A stretch of 42,609 bases of DNA, taken from the NCBI GenBank assembly GCA_900547745.1, contig URHT01000013.1, positions 1 to 42,609 on the forward strand. The letters run 5' to 3'. The notes under the pieces are model-generated. The model ran no database searches, was not told the origin of the DNA, and saw only the letters and a list, made by a program, of their open reading frames with translations. Shown piece after piece: positions 1 to 7,577 of this stretch. Each line of letters opens with the position of its first letter. Positions within the stretch are counted from its first letter, which is position 1. The translations under genes and the position numbers were made by a program. This DNA is from an uncultured Eubacteriales bacterium. Its GTDB lineage: Bacteria > Bacillota > Clostridia > Oscillospirales > Oscillospiraceae.

Positions 1-589
1 CCTCCAAGGCTTCGGCAAAATCGTTGTAATCCTCCACGGCGGGGCAATCCGTATCACGGATCAGCTCCCCGATGTAAGGCACCTTGAAGCGAATATCGCG
101 GAGCATGGCATCCGCGAAAACATCGATATCAAGGTAATTTTTCACAGCGTCAAGGTATTCCTCATCAGCGGGGAGGACGAGGGTGTAGTCCGGCTTTCCA
201 TCGACACGCAGTGTCATGCGGAGCATTTCATCCCGGTTCTCGTCCCGCCAAGGTTCTGACGGCGAAATGTAACTGCGGTCGATTGCCATATCCGGCGTCA
301 GCAGACTGCGGGCATTCGGAACGAAAGCGCTGTACCGCGCGTAGTTATACCCCTGTGGGTCAACAAGGAAACCGTCCATTCCGCCCGCATCGAGGATAAG
401 TAAGCAGTGTCTGGCATCACCATCATGCCGGATAGTATTTTTGTTTTCTGCTATAAAATCGTAGTCTGCCAGCAGCACACGGCTGAACTGCTGAAACCGC
501 TGGGCAGGCAGCTCGATAACCTTATCCACGGCGCAAGCTTCGCCTTCATATTCGGACTGCTTTCGCCTGAGTTCTGCCTGAATGATCAT
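1..589 (-). CDS. DUF6329-like accessory protein (C-terminus outside window)
   Basis: The frame is open from the ATG at 589 to the window edge, giving at least 196 residues without a stop, so the gene is cut by the window. The protein starts MIIQAELRRK and has a mixed, acidic, soluble composition with no membrane segment. It resembles proteins labelled DUF6329 that travel with ArdA on integrative elements of Clostridia; that name is from memory and no biochemical role is known to me. The start overlaps the stop of ardA in an ATGA tetranucleotide (586-589), so the two are translationally coupled. There is no independent promoter. The role is probably linked to establishment or maintenance of the element, by context only. 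Confidence 0.7.
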   Translation of the reverse strand, partial: MIIQAELRRKQSEYEGEACAVDKVIELPAQRFQQFSRVLLADYDFIAENKNTIRHDGDARHCLLILDAGGMDGFLVDPQGYNYARYSAFVPNARSLLTPDMAIDRSYISPSEPWRDENRDEMLRMTLRVDGKPDYTLVLPADEEYLDAVKNYLDIDVFADAMLRDIRFKVPYIGELIRDTDCPAVEDYNDFAEALE

Positions 590-1770
590 GTCATATCCCC
601 CATCTTCATGTGGCTGCTCTGGTCACCGTTCATGATTTCTCTCAAGCTGGAATAGCCCTTGTAGGCGATGTAGCCTCGGTCGGTGAACATCCCGTCTTCC
701 TCATTCATGCGCTGAAAGCCATACTTCTCATAGTCGTAGAAATCATCCAGATTCTCATCGTAATCGAAATGGCCGGACTGCCGGATCATGTACTTACCGT
801 ACTCCTCCAGTGTGTGCGCGTCAGGCGCAAAATCGAACAGGTCAAGATTCTCCACAAGATTTTTGACTTGTTCTGCTGTTCGCGGCCGTGCCATTGTTAC
901 AACGGCGCCAAGTTTTCGGATGTCCTCATCGGAGAAGTCTTCTGTAACCTGCGCCAGCGCATTGAGGTCAGTTATGCTTTCTCGATCCATATCCAGCAGC
1001 ACATCCACCTCATTTGGAAGCTGATTATCTTTCAGCCACAAGCGGGCATCCGTTGGACCGGTGATTCCCGCTCGCTGGAGGGCGCGGTCGATCTCCTCCT
1101 GTGCCATCGGAAGGTAAAGCCAAGTGATATGCTCGGTATCCTCTGGATCAGACTTAGCGGTCACCGCAACGGTAATGGGATTTGGTTCGTAATAGTAGCA
1201 AGGAAAGAATTGACCGTCGTAGAGCAGCTTCATCTGCATGCCGTTGTCGTAGACCACACCATAGGGTGTAATCGTACCGCTACCGTTCCCGATAAGCAGC
1301 CGTGCCGTTTCCTCACCGTCCAGCGCCTCCAACTCGTCAACTCGTGCGCTGCCGCCGTGCAGGTTCATGTAGTGATCCCGGCCAACCGCATCGAGGTCAG
1401 AGAAATCCGTGATAACTGTAACCTGTTGGCAGCAGAAGCTCAGGTTGATAAGGTCCTTCAGCTCAAAAAGTTCCAGCTTATGAGCCATCGCCTGAAACTG
1501 TGCGGCTTCTCCGGTATCGAAGCCATCCAGCCGTTTGGCGAGATAGTTCAGCTCCTCAACATTTACCGTAAGCATCTCTGTGCGTTTTAGTACAGTATAA
1601 AAGCCGTCGATCTTTTCGACCTTACAGTCAGCCCTGACTGCATCGCCAATCTCCAAAGCCTCCAGCAGATCCATGCAGTGTGCGTACTGGTCGTGGGGAA
1701 TGGGAAACGGAATAGTTGCCACACCGTATTCCGGGTGATCACGGTTACTCAGCACCGCCTGAAACATCAT
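586..1770 (-). CDS. ardA: Antirestriction protein ArdA
   Basis: 394 residues, strongly acidic, closely resembling the long ArdA-type proteins of Firmicute conjugative elements (N-terminus MMFQAVLSNRDHPEYG, conserved core around CCQQVTVITDFSDLD, residues about 112-126, and the ESGHFEYD-like motif seen here as QSGHFDYD near residue 335). ArdA proteins mimic B-form DNA through surface carboxylates and block type I restriction enzymes when an element enters a new host. The start at 1770 follows GGAGG with nine bases of spacing. The gene overlaps the small upstream gene by 26 bases and the downstream gene by four, so three genes are read as one transcript. No odd residues or frameshift are visible. 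Confidence 0.88.
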   Translation of the reverse strand: MMFQAVLSNRDHPEYGVATIPFPIPHDQYAHCMDLLEALEIGDAVRADCKVEKIDGFYTVLKRTEMLTVNVEELNYLAKRLDGFDTGEAAQFQAMAHKLELFELKDLINLSFCCQQVTVITDFSDLDAVGRDHYMNLHGGSARVDELEALDGEETARLLIGNGSGTITPYGVVYDNGMQMKLLYDGQFFPCYYYEPNPITVAVTAKSDPEDTEHITWLYLPMAQEEIDRALQRAGITGPTDARLWLKDNQLPNEVDVLLDMDRESITDLNALAQVTEDFSDEDIRKLGAVVTMARPRTAEQVKNLVENLDLFDFAPDAHTLEEYGKYMIRQSGHFDYDENLDDFYDYEKYGFQRMNEEDGMFTDRGYIAYKGYSSLREIMNGDQSSHMKMGDMT

Positions 1771-1987
1771 TTTCGCTTTCCTCCAATCTGTTTATCTTGT
1801 TCATTCTTGTCCGAAGGCAGGTATCTTCACTCCGCCAGCAGATGAAGCCATGCCTTGGGTAGGGACAACCTTTGCATCTCTCAAAGAGCGTACAGCCGTG
1901 AGGCTCCGGCGGGTCGCGGGGATATTCAGGGGCAAGGACGGGAGCATACCAGTGCCCTAATGAGCTTCTTCTGTTTACCTGTGGCAT
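1745..1987 (-). CDS. Small Cys-rich element protein
   Basis: 80 residues starting MPQVNRRSSLGHW. The middle carries five cysteines in the pattern C-x5-C-x2-C-x8-C-x6-C (residues about 32 to 57), embedded in Pro/Arg-rich sequence, which suggests a small metal-binding knuckle; this is inference. The ATG at 1987 follows GGAGG with a suitable gap. The 3' end runs 26 bases into ardA. I do not recognise a named family, though short Cys-rich reading frames in front of ardA occur in related elements. A hairpin with a following T-rich run lies just upstream (2011-2040). Confidence 0.65.
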   Translation of the reverse strand: MPQVNRRSSLGHWYAPVLAPEYPRDPPEPHGCTLFERCKGCPYPRHGFICWRSEDTCLRTRMNKINRLEESENDVSGGAE

Positions 1988-2003
1988 TTCATTTCCTCCA
2001 TAA

Positions 2004-2040
2004 TAAAAATGGCCGGAGTCTTATTGCTAAAACTCCGGCC
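2004..2040 (-). promoter_or_regulatory. Attenuator-like hairpin before the Cys-rich gene
   Basis: On the minus strand a 9-bp perfect stem (arms 2011-2019 and 2032-2040, GGCCGGAGT) with a 12-base loop is followed by ATTTTTATT and then, within a few bases, by the GGAGG of the 80-residue gene. That is the form of an intrinsic terminator placed inside an operon. It may end part of the transcripts coming from the gene at 2052-2744 or respond to translation. Confidence 0.5.
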
Positions 2041-2051
2041 CGTACCATGTA

Positions 2052-2744
2052 TTACATTGTTTGCTCCTGCGAAGCCTGCTCCAGCGCCTCCTCTTGTTGC
2101 CGGATTCGCTCGTTCAGATCTGGCACGCACACCTCAATCTGCTGCTGGACACTGCGGATCACTTCCTCCTGCTTATCCGTGAGTTCAAAAAACTCCCCAT
2201 CCACAGAGTCTGCGCAGCAACGGTAGATCTCGGTCATCTGCTCCGGACTGAAGAGCTGCTCTTTGTGAATGAGGCCGGATCGTGTGACAAAGTCCTGCTT
2301 TGCTCCGTCGTAGTTCTCCATGAAATAGTGACCATGGGTCACGCCCGTGCGTTCGTAGTCCCAATCCCATGTAACGAATTGAACACCGTATTTGCTATGA
2401 CTTCCTGCCAATACGGTACCGTTGAAGTCGGTAAGGATGCGGTAGTCGCCCTCCAGCCCGCTGGCTTCGAGCTGCAGAGCGTTTTCCATAGCGGTCATAT
2501 ACTCCATCGTTCGGGCGGCGATATCTTCGACACGGAGGAGGGCATCCTCTGCCAGTGGTGTATCCACATCTTCCCGCCGATAGAATACGCTACCCTTGCC
2601 GGTAATACGGCAGAGAGGTGCGCCATTCCAATGGACAGGCAGTTGAGACTCGTCCAGAGGTTGGGTTTCAAACCCAGCACGGTGCAAGGGAATGCAGACT
2701 TCCTCGAGGTAGCGGAGCTGCTGCTCCTTGTTGTGGTCATTCAC
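2052..2744 (-). CDS. Unknown element protein upstream of ardA
   Basis: 230 residues from a GTG start at 2744, chosen because AGGAG lies eight bases upstream; the frame stays open further upstream only because it reads through two regulatory hairpins. The protein begins VNDHNKEQQLRYLEEVC and ends in a Gln/Glu-rich tail (about residues 195-230) likely to be helical. It contains no membrane segment or recognised catalytic motif. Related sequences appear, from memory, in ardA-bearing elements, always without an assigned function. It is the first gene of the visible minus-strand transcript, so it lies directly behind the dyad and attenuator at 2765-2840. Confidence 0.7.
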   Translation of the reverse strand: MNDHNKEQQLRYLEEVCIPLHRAGFETQPLDESQLPVHWNGAPLCRITGKGSVFYRREDVDTPLAEDALLRVEDIAARTMEYMTAMENALQLEASGLEGDYRILTDFNGTVLAGSHSKYGVQFVTWDWDYERTGVTHGHYFMENYDGAKQDFVTRSGLIHKEQLFSPEQMTEIYRCCADSVDGEFFELTDKQEEVIRSVQQQIEVCVPDLNERIRQQEEALEQASQEQTM

Positions 2745-2764
2745 AGTAAAAACTCCTTTCCATG

Positions 2765-2801
2765 AAAAAAAGGGCCGGTATCCGAAGTAGGAAACCGGCC
2801 C
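2765..2801 (-). promoter_or_regulatory. Terminator-like hairpin directly before the 2744 start
   Basis: Minus strand: an 8-bp stem GGGCCGGT/ACCGGCCC (arms 2794-2801 and 2772-2779) followed at once by seven Ts (2765-2771), and only then by the AGGAG and GTG start of the first gene. The position, inside the leader and before any coding sequence, fits transcription attenuation rather than end-of-gene termination. Confidence 0.6.
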
Positions 2802-2811
2802 GAAAGTTTTT

Positions 2812-2840
2812 TGGTTGGTATCAAAATATGATACCAACCA
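2812..2840. promoter_or_regulatory. Perfect 12-bp inverted repeat (operator or leader hairpin)
   Basis: TGGTTGGTATCA and its exact complement are separated by AAATA. It lies between a possible -10 box (2855-2860) and the attenuator hairpin of the first element gene. Either it is an operator just downstream of the start of transcription, or a leader stem acting together with the hairpin at 2772-2801. Confidence 0.6.
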
Positions 2841-3015
2841 CTATCTAAAAATTTATTATATTATTTTGGGGAGGCGAGCGAAAAAAGCGCCCGAAAAAGC
2901 ATAGCCCTCTTTAAAACAGGGCGGAAATAGGCTGTGGATTTAGTTCAAGTCCTGCCTAACGCTCTGAAATGCCCTTGTGTATCTATAAAACACGCATTGA
3001 AAAAACAGGGCATAA
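2841..3015. other. Non-coding junction between element and tRNA operon
   Basis: No gene is visible here. The stretch holds the possible promoter at 2855-2883, a small hairpin (GCCCT/AGGGC, 2904-2922) and, at 2943-2954, GTTCAAGTCCTG, which looks like the T-arm of a plus-strand tRNA. The last is a candidate right-end attachment core of the element. AT content falls to the host level to its right. Confidence 0.5.
2855..2883 (-). promoter_or_regulatory. Possible promoter of the element gene block
   Basis: Minus strand TATAAT (2860-2855) with a poor -35 (TTTCGC, 17-base spacing), in a very AT-rich stretch. The position upstream of the dyad and attenuator fits; the weak -35 keeps confidence low. 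Confidence 0.4.
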
Positions 3016-3051
3016 AAACGCTGAAACCCCTGATTTCTCAGGGGTTTCAGG
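3016..3051 (-). terminator. Terminator of the tRNA pair
   Basis: A 13-bp perfect stem (CTGAAACCCCTGA, 3022-3034, and 3039-3051) with a 4-base loop, followed on the minus strand by CGTTTTT. It ends transcription from the tRNA-Leu / tRNA-fMet unit. Confidence 0.85.
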
Positions 3052-3079
3052 TGAGTGTATCTATTTTGGTCACTCAAGA

Positions 3080-3155
<76 letters not shown>

Positions 3156-3172
3156 ATATGTCATTGTACCGG

Positions 3173-3258
3173 TGGTGCCGGTGACCGGACTCGAACCGGT
3201 ACGGCATTGCTGCCGGGAGATTTTAAGTCTCCTGTGTCTACCATTCCACCACACCGGC
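3173..3258 (-). tRNA. tRNA-Leu (TAA)
   Basis: 86 bases with encoded CCA. Acceptor stem GCCGGTG/CACCGGC, anticodon loop CTTAAAA in stem GGAGA/TCTCC giving anticodon TAA, and a long variable arm (CGGCAGCAATGCCG) typical of class II tRNAs. It is first in the transcription unit, 17 bases before tRNA-fMet. Confidence 0.95.
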
Positions 3259-3274
3259 GGATTCGGCATTGATT

Positions 3275-3303
3275 AGAATACCACACTTGTACCCATGTGT
3301 CAA
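3275..3303 (-). promoter_or_regulatory. Promoter of the tRNA operon
   Basis: Minus strand TTGACA (3303-3298), 17-base spacer, TATTCT (3280-3275), about 10-17 bases before tRNA-Leu. The -10 region shares a 14-base sequence, TGTGGTATTCTAAT, with the V-ATPase promoter. Confidence 0.85.
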
Positions 3304-3407
3304 CACCTTTTCCAAAAAAACATTTCGACAAAGAGAGGACAAATGGCGGCCAGCCCGTTTTCACGTCCCGGCAGGAAAATTTTCGTGGGTTTTCCGCCGC
3401 GCCCGTG

Positions 3408-3413
3408 TATAAT
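3408..3413 (+). promoter_or_regulatory. -10 box before the ECF sigma gene
   Basis: A perfect TATAAT 31 bases before the GTG start. No good vegetative -35 exists 16-18 bases upstream (GTGGGT at 17), so the promoter may be weak, activator-dependent or use a non-standard -35. Confidence 0.5.
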
Positions 3414-3444
3414 AGGGCAGAGAAACACGAAAGGCGGTGAGACA

Positions 3445-3978
3445 GTGGACGACGCATCCCTGATGGCGCAGATCGCATCCGGAGACGAAGCGGCTCTGCA
3501 GACGCTGCTGCGCCGCCACGGCGCCCTGCTGCGCTACATCATCGCGCCCATCCTGGCGGATGACCGGGATCGGGAGGAGTGCCTTGCCGATGTGTCCGTG
3601 AAGCTGTGGCAGACGGCGGGCAGCTTCGACGGGAAGAAGGGCGCTCTGCGCAGCTGGCTGACGGTGCTGGCCCGCAACTGCGCCCTGAACCGTGCCCGCG
3701 GCTTGCGCCCGGAGACGGCGCTGGGGGACGACGTGCCCCACGGCGGCGGCAGCGCCGAGGACGAGCTGCTGCGGCAGGAGCGCTCCCGCCTGCTGGCCGG
3801 GGCCGTCAAGAGCCTGACTGCCGGGGAGCAGACGCTGTTTTATCGGAAATACTACTACTGTCAGTCCACTGCCCAGATCGCCGCCGAGCTGGGCCTGACG
3901 GAGCGGGGCGTGGAGGGGCGGCTGTACCGCCTGCGCCAGCGGCTGCGGGAACTGTTGGGAGGTGACTTCTGTGAGTGA
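3445..3978 (+). CDS. ECF-type RNA polymerase sigma factor
   Basis: 177 residues from a GTG start at 3445 that follows AAGGCGGTGA. Region 2 covers about residues 10-80 (LLRRHGALLRYIIAPIL, then DREECLADVSVKLWQ, the helix that binds -10 DNA and core polymerase). Region 4 covers about 120-172, with the HTH STAQIAAELGLTERGVEGRL. Region 3 is absent, as expected for an extracytoplasmic-function sigma factor. The linker 95-115 is Gly/Asp-rich. The 3' end overlaps the next gene, a membrane protein, by eight bases. That arrangement is usual for a sigma factor and its membrane-bound regulator. The regulon is unknown. Confidence 0.9.
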   Translation: MDDASLMAQIASGDEAALQTLLRRHGALLRYIIAPILADDRDREECLADVSVKLWQTAGSFDGKKGALRSWLTVLARNCALNRARGLRPETALGDDVPHGGGSAEDELLRQERSRLLAGAVKSLTAGEQTLFYRKYYYCQSTAQIAAELGLTERGVEGRLYRLRQRLRELLGGDFCE

Positions 3979-5479
3979 CGATCTGCGCTTTGACGCGCTG
4001 CTGACAGAGGGCGCCGACGCCCTGCCGCCGCCTGCGGATGTCAGTCCGTGGCGCAGTGCCATGAGCTGCGTGGTGTGGGGCATCGCCCTGAAGACGCTGA
4101 CGCTGCAGCTTCTGTACCTGCACTACATCCTGCCCACGCTGGGCTGTATCCTGCTGGTGCTGGGCTTCCGCACCCTGCGGCGGGAGAACGGGGCGCTGCG
4201 CTGGGCCTATGGCCTGTCCGTTGCCGCCGCCGTTATGCGCGCTGCTGCTATGGTGCTGGCGGCGCTGCCGGTGGAGAGGGGGGCGGCGTTTGCCTATGCG
4301 GATATGGCGCTGATGCAGGCAACGCTGATCGCCCTGTGGTGGGGCATGATCGGCGTATCCCGCGCCGCCGGGGCGGAGAAGCCATCCGCTCCCGCCGCGG
4401 GGGCACTGGCGGCCTTTTACGCGGTGCTGATGGCGCTGGCCTTCATCGGCCTGGAGGGCTGGCTGCTGGTGCTGCCGGTGCTGGCGGTGTACCTTGTGAT
4501 CCTGCGGAATCTGGTAAAGCTGTCCCGCTCGCTGGAGGACACCGGCTATGCCATCCACGCCGCGCCGGTACGGCTGCCCGCGTCGGCGGTGCTGTGGGGC
4601 TATCTGGGCCTGACGCTGGCGGCGGTGGTGCTGGCCATGCTGCTGGGCCAGCGGTATCCCATGAACTGGCAGCCGCGGGACGACGCGCCGCAGGACGCCG
4701 CCGTCCGCGCGGAGCTGCTGGCGCTGGGCTTTCCCCGGAATGTGCTGGACGACCTGACTGCCGAGGAGGTGGCCGGTCTGGCGGGCGCAAGTGAGGTGCT
4801 CACACAGACCGACACACGGTACGATGGAGACAAGTATCGGGTGGTGACCACCGCTGTCTGGGACGAGGACACGCCCAATGAGTGGCAGTACCAGAGCGCG
4901 GAGAAGCAGGAGGACGGCACATACCGCTATACCTATCGCGTCTATGATGTGGAGGAGGTCTGCACCATGACCCACGTGGCGGTGGTGCTGCCTCAGGGCG
5001 GCTATCAGCGGGTGGTGTTCCTGCACCACATCGCGGCGCGGCCCAGGGGGCTGACCCTGACGGAGGGCGTGGAGCTCTGGCCGATGTGGCGCGATGACGA
5101 AAACTGGGCACGGGGCAACATCGTGGAAGGCCGCGTGCTGTGCGACCGGCAGGGGCAGACGTACACGGCGGGCTTCGCCGCGCTGGACAGCGGCAGCTAC
5201 ACCAGTCAGAGCTTCTTCGGAAGCAGCCGGCGCAGCACCATCACTGCGGAGTGGTCGCGCCTGCGGGGCGCGGAGGACCTGCGGGCCTATGTGCTGTACG
5301 ACGCGGAGACGCTGACGCCGGAGTGGGAGTATCTGGAGAGCTGGTGCAACTACGCGCAGTCCGGCGGCGCGGTGTATCCGTTCCGCAGTGCGCTGGCCCG
5401 GTGGCGCAGCTGGGGGCTGGCCGACGGCGATACGCTGATCCAGTCGGCGCTGCAGGAATGGGCCGGCGATGTGGAATAA
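3971..5479 (+). CDS. Six-helix membrane protein, putative anti-sigma partner
   Basis: 502 residues from the GTG at 3971, chosen because GGAGGTGA ends a few bases upstream; an in-frame GTG at 3962 overlaps that site. A short cytoplasmic N-terminus (about 1-38) is followed by six hydrophobic segments (about 40-66, 78-98, 113-130, 143-160, 162-182, 204-228), then a hydrophilic domain of some 275 residues, presumably outside the cell, rich in Tyr and Trp. There is no zinc-binding anti-sigma motif (H-x3-C-x2-C). Co-translation with the ECF sigma factor makes a sensor or anti-sigma role likely, but no known family is recognised. Three 13-bp tandem repeats begin at its stop codon. Confidence 0.7.
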   Translation: MSDDLRFDALLTEGADALPPPADVSPWRSAMSCVVWGIALKTLTLQLLYLHYILPTLGCILLVLGFRTLRRENGALRWAYGLSVAAAVMRAAAMVLAALPVERGAAFAYADMALMQATLIALWWGMIGVSRAAGAEKPSAPAAGALAAFYAVLMALAFIGLEGWLLVLPVLAVYLVILRNLVKLSRSLEDTGYAIHAAPVRLPASAVLWGYLGLTLAAVVLAMLLGQRYPMNWQPRDDAPQDAAVRAELLALGFPRNVLDDLTAEEVAGLAGASEVLTQTDTRYDGDKYRVVTTAVWDEDTPNEWQYQSAEKQEDGTYRYTYRVYDVEEVCTMTHVAVVLPQGGYQRVVFLHHIAARPRGLTLTEGVELWPMWRDDENWARGNIVEGRVLCDRQGQTYTAGFAALDSGSYTSQSFFGSSRRSTITAEWSRLRGAEDLRAYVLYDAETLTPEWEYLESWCNYAQSGGAVYPFRSALARWRSWGLADGDTLIQSALQEWAGDVE

Positions 5480-5506
5480 AGATATGGAATAAAGATGTGG
5501 AATAAA
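5468..5506. repeat. Three tandem 13-bp repeats spanning a stop codon
   Basis: GATGTGGAATAAA, GATATGGAATAAA, GATGTGGAATAAA in exact 13-base register. The first copy encodes the last residues (DVE) and stop of the membrane protein; the others are just downstream. Confidence 0.9.
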
Positions 5507-5538
5507 AAAGAGGAGACGCGCGGCGTCTCCTCTTTTTT
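5504..5538. terminator. Bidirectional terminator between sigma unit and V-ATPase operon
   Basis: Stem GAGGAGACGC/GCGTCTCCTC (5510-5519, 5523-5532), 3-base loop, six As before and six Ts after. It serves the convergent membrane-protein gene (plus) and ntpD (minus). Confidence 0.9.
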
Positions 5539-5543
5539 CGCGT

Positions 5544-6194
5544 TTACGTCTGATAATGATGGGCGTCCTGCAGCACCATATCCTTGACCTTCATCAGCCG
5601 GGTGGTGTTGCCGCGCTCGTTCTCGTCCAGCTTCATGGTGATATAGCGGATGTTCTTCTCCGTCTCCGGGATCATCACATATTCCAGCGCGTTGACGCGG
5701 CGGCGGGTCTTCTCAATATCCTGCGCCAGCAGCTGCATGGATTTCTCCACCTGCGCCAGCTCCAGCATATCGGCGAACACCGCCTGCATCTTCTCCAGCG
5801 CCGCGTCCAGCTCGCCGCTGGTCTGGGCGAAGCCGTAGGGCAGGAGGGAGCCCTCGCCGCCCTCGGTGTGGAACGTGAACACCGGCACGTTGACGCTCAT
5901 GATGTTCCGGGCGTCCACGTCCAGCGACACGGAGCGCTGGGGCCGCAGCAGCGACTGCTCCAGCATCTCCGGGCCCATGACGGCGGAGGCCACGGTGAAG
6001 GCGTCGTTGGCCTCCTTCAGGCCCTGCTCCACCTTGGCCCGGAGCGTGCGGTTGCGGCGGACGATCTCCAGAAACTGCTTCATCAGCTCGTCCCGCTTAT
6101 CCTTCAGCAGCTTGTGACCACGGCGGGCCGTCCTGAGACGTCCCTTCAGCCGGGTCAGCTCCATGCGGGTGGGATTGACAGTCTTTCCGGCCAT
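5544..6194 (-). CDS. ntpD: V-type ATPase subunit D (central rotor stalk)
   Basis: 216 residues. N-terminal motif NPTRMELTRLKGRL and the C-terminal helix EYVMIPETEKNIRYI are hallmarks of V/A-ATPase subunit D, the long antiparallel coiled coil that turns inside the A3B3 head. The predicted helices are about 5-75 and 130-205, with a small globular tip between. Last gene of the nine-gene operon, six bases after ntpB; a bidirectional terminator follows within 10 bases. Length matches the family (about 200-220). Confidence 0.95.
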   Translation of the reverse strand: MAGKTVNPTRMELTRLKGRLRTARRGHKLLKDKRDELMKQFLEIVRRNRTLRAKVEQGLKEANDAFTVASAVMGPEMLEQSLLRPQRSVSLDVDARNIMSVNVPVFTFHTEGGEGSLLPYGFAQTSGELDAALEKMQAVFADMLELAQVEKSMQLLAQDIEKTRRRVNALEYVMIPETEKNIRYITMKLDENERGNTTRLMKVKDMVLQDAHHYQT

Positions 6195-6200
6195 AGGCGG

Positions 6201-7577
6201 TCACTCCTTTTCCGGCAGGTACTTGTCCAGCATCTCCGGCTTAATGCGCTTAAGCTCGCTTCTGGGCAGCATCCGCAGCAGCTCCCAGCCCAGATCCAGC
6301 GTCTCCTCGATGGAGCGGTTCTCATCGAAGCCCTGGGAGACGTAGCGCTTTTCAAATTCGTCGGCAAATTTGGCGTACAGCAGGTCGGTGGGGCTGAGGG
6401 CGGCCTCGCCCAGAATGGTCATCAGCTCCTTGGCCTCCTTGCCGCTGGCGTAGGCGGCGAACAGCTGGTTCATGGTGGGGGCGTGATCCTCCCGGGTCTT
6501 GCCCGCGCCCACGCCCTTGTCCTTCAGACGGGACAGGCTGGGCAGCACGTCCACCGGCGGCAGGATGTTCTTGCGGTACAGGTCGCGGCTGAGGATGATC
6601 TGCCCCTCGGTGATATAGCCCGTCAGGTCGGGGATGGGGTGGGTCTTGTCGTCCTCCGGCATGGTCAGGATAGGGATCATGGTAATGGAGCCCTTGCAGT
6701 CCAGCTTCCGCCCGGCCCGCTCGTACATGCTGGCAAGGTCGGTATAGAGGTAGCCGGGATAGCCGCGGCGGCCGGGGACCTCCTTCTTGGCGGCGGACAC
6801 CTCCCGCAGCGCCTCGGCGTAGTTGGTGATGTCCGTCAGGATCACCAGCACGTGCATCTCCTTCTCGAAGGCCAGATACTCGGCGGCGGTCAGGGCCATA
6901 CGGGGCGTGGCGATACGCTCCACGGCGGGGTCGTTGGCCAGATTGGTGAACAGCACCGTGCGCTGGATGGCGCCGGTGCGCTTGAACTCCCGGACGAAGA
7001 ACTCCGACTCCTCGAAGGTAATGCCGATGGCGGCGAACACCACGGCGAAGTTGGAGCTGTCGTCCAGCACCCGGGCCTGCCGGGCGATCTGCGCCGCCAG
7101 ATTGGCGTGAGGCAGACCGGAGCCGGAGAAGATGGGCAGCTTCTGGCCGCGCACCAGCGTGTTCAGCCCGTCGATGGTGCTGATACCGGTCTGAATGAAC
7201 TCGTTGGGATAGTCCCGGGCGGCGGGATTCATGGGCAGGCCGTTGATGTCCATGTACTTGTCGGCCAGCAGGGCGGGGCCGCCGTCGATAGGCTCACCCA
7301 TGCCGTTGAACACACGGCCCAGCATGTCGGCGGATACGCCCAGCTGCAGGGGGTGTCCCAGAAAACGGATCCTGGCGTCCCGCAGATTGATACCGGCGGA
7401 GGAGTCGAACAGCTGCACCACGGCCCGGTCGCCGTTGACCTCCAGCACCTTGCACCGGCGCACCTCGCCGCTGTGCAGCTGGATCTCCGCCAGCTCGTCG
7501 TAGGTGACGCCCTCCACGTTCTCCACCACCATCAGCGGCCCGGAGACCTCGTGAATGGTACGGTATTCCTTCATCAT
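6201..7577 (-). CDS. ntpB: V-type ATPase subunit B (regulatory, non-catalytic)
   Basis: 458 residues, the normal length. The degenerate nucleotide site of B subunits is visible as GSGLPHANLAAQIARQ (about residues 151-166) in place of a true P-loop. The signature PSLSRLKDKGVGAGKTREDH lies at about 348-367. B subunits alternate with A in the hexameric head. The ATG at 7577 overlaps the ntpA stop as ATGA, so A and B are coupled to equal output. An in-frame ATG three bases on is an equally possible start. Confidence 0.96.
   Translation of the reverse strand: MMKEYRTIHEVSGPLMVVENVEGVTYDELAEIQLHSGEVRRCKVLEVNGDRAVVQLFDSSAGINLRDARIRFLGHPLQLGVSADMLGRVFNGMGEPIDGGPALLADKYMDINGLPMNPAARDYPNEFIQTGISTIDGLNTLVRGQKLPIFSGSGLPHANLAAQIARQARVLDDSSNFAVVFAAIGITFEESEFFVREFKRTGAIQRTVLFTNLANDPAVERIATPRMALTAAEYLAFEKEMHVLVILTDITNYAEALREVSAAKKEVPGRRGYPGYLYTDLASMYERAGRKLDCKGSITMIPILTMPEDDKTHPIPDLTGYITEGQIILSRDLYRKNILPPVDVLPSLSRLKDKGVGAGKTREDHAPTMNQLFAAYASGKEAKELMTILGEAALSPTDLLYAKFADEFEKRYVSQGFDENRSIEETLDLGWELLRMLPRSELKRIKPEMLDKYLPEKE

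Larger units (their letters stand above)
1..2953. mobile_element. Right end of an integrative conjugative-type element
   Basis: Four minus-strand genes (DUF6329-like, ArdA, a small Cys-rich protein, an unknown protein) form an accessory block typical of Tn1549-like and related conjugative elements of gut Firmicutes. The block is visibly poorer in GC, especially at third codon positions, than everything to its right. All genes read away from the tRNA pair. No integrase, relaxase or conjugation gene is in view, so the element must continue to the left. The right boundary is inferred from the end of the AT-rich region and a tRNA-T-arm-like sequence at 2943-2954; it could lie anywhere between about 2860 and 3020. 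Confidence 0.6.

Noticed and set aside
2745..2837. Longer N-terminus (MVSYFDTNQ...) for the 2052-2744 gene
   Set aside because: These codons lie in the dyad and the attenuator hairpin, and the GTG at 2744 has the ribosome site.
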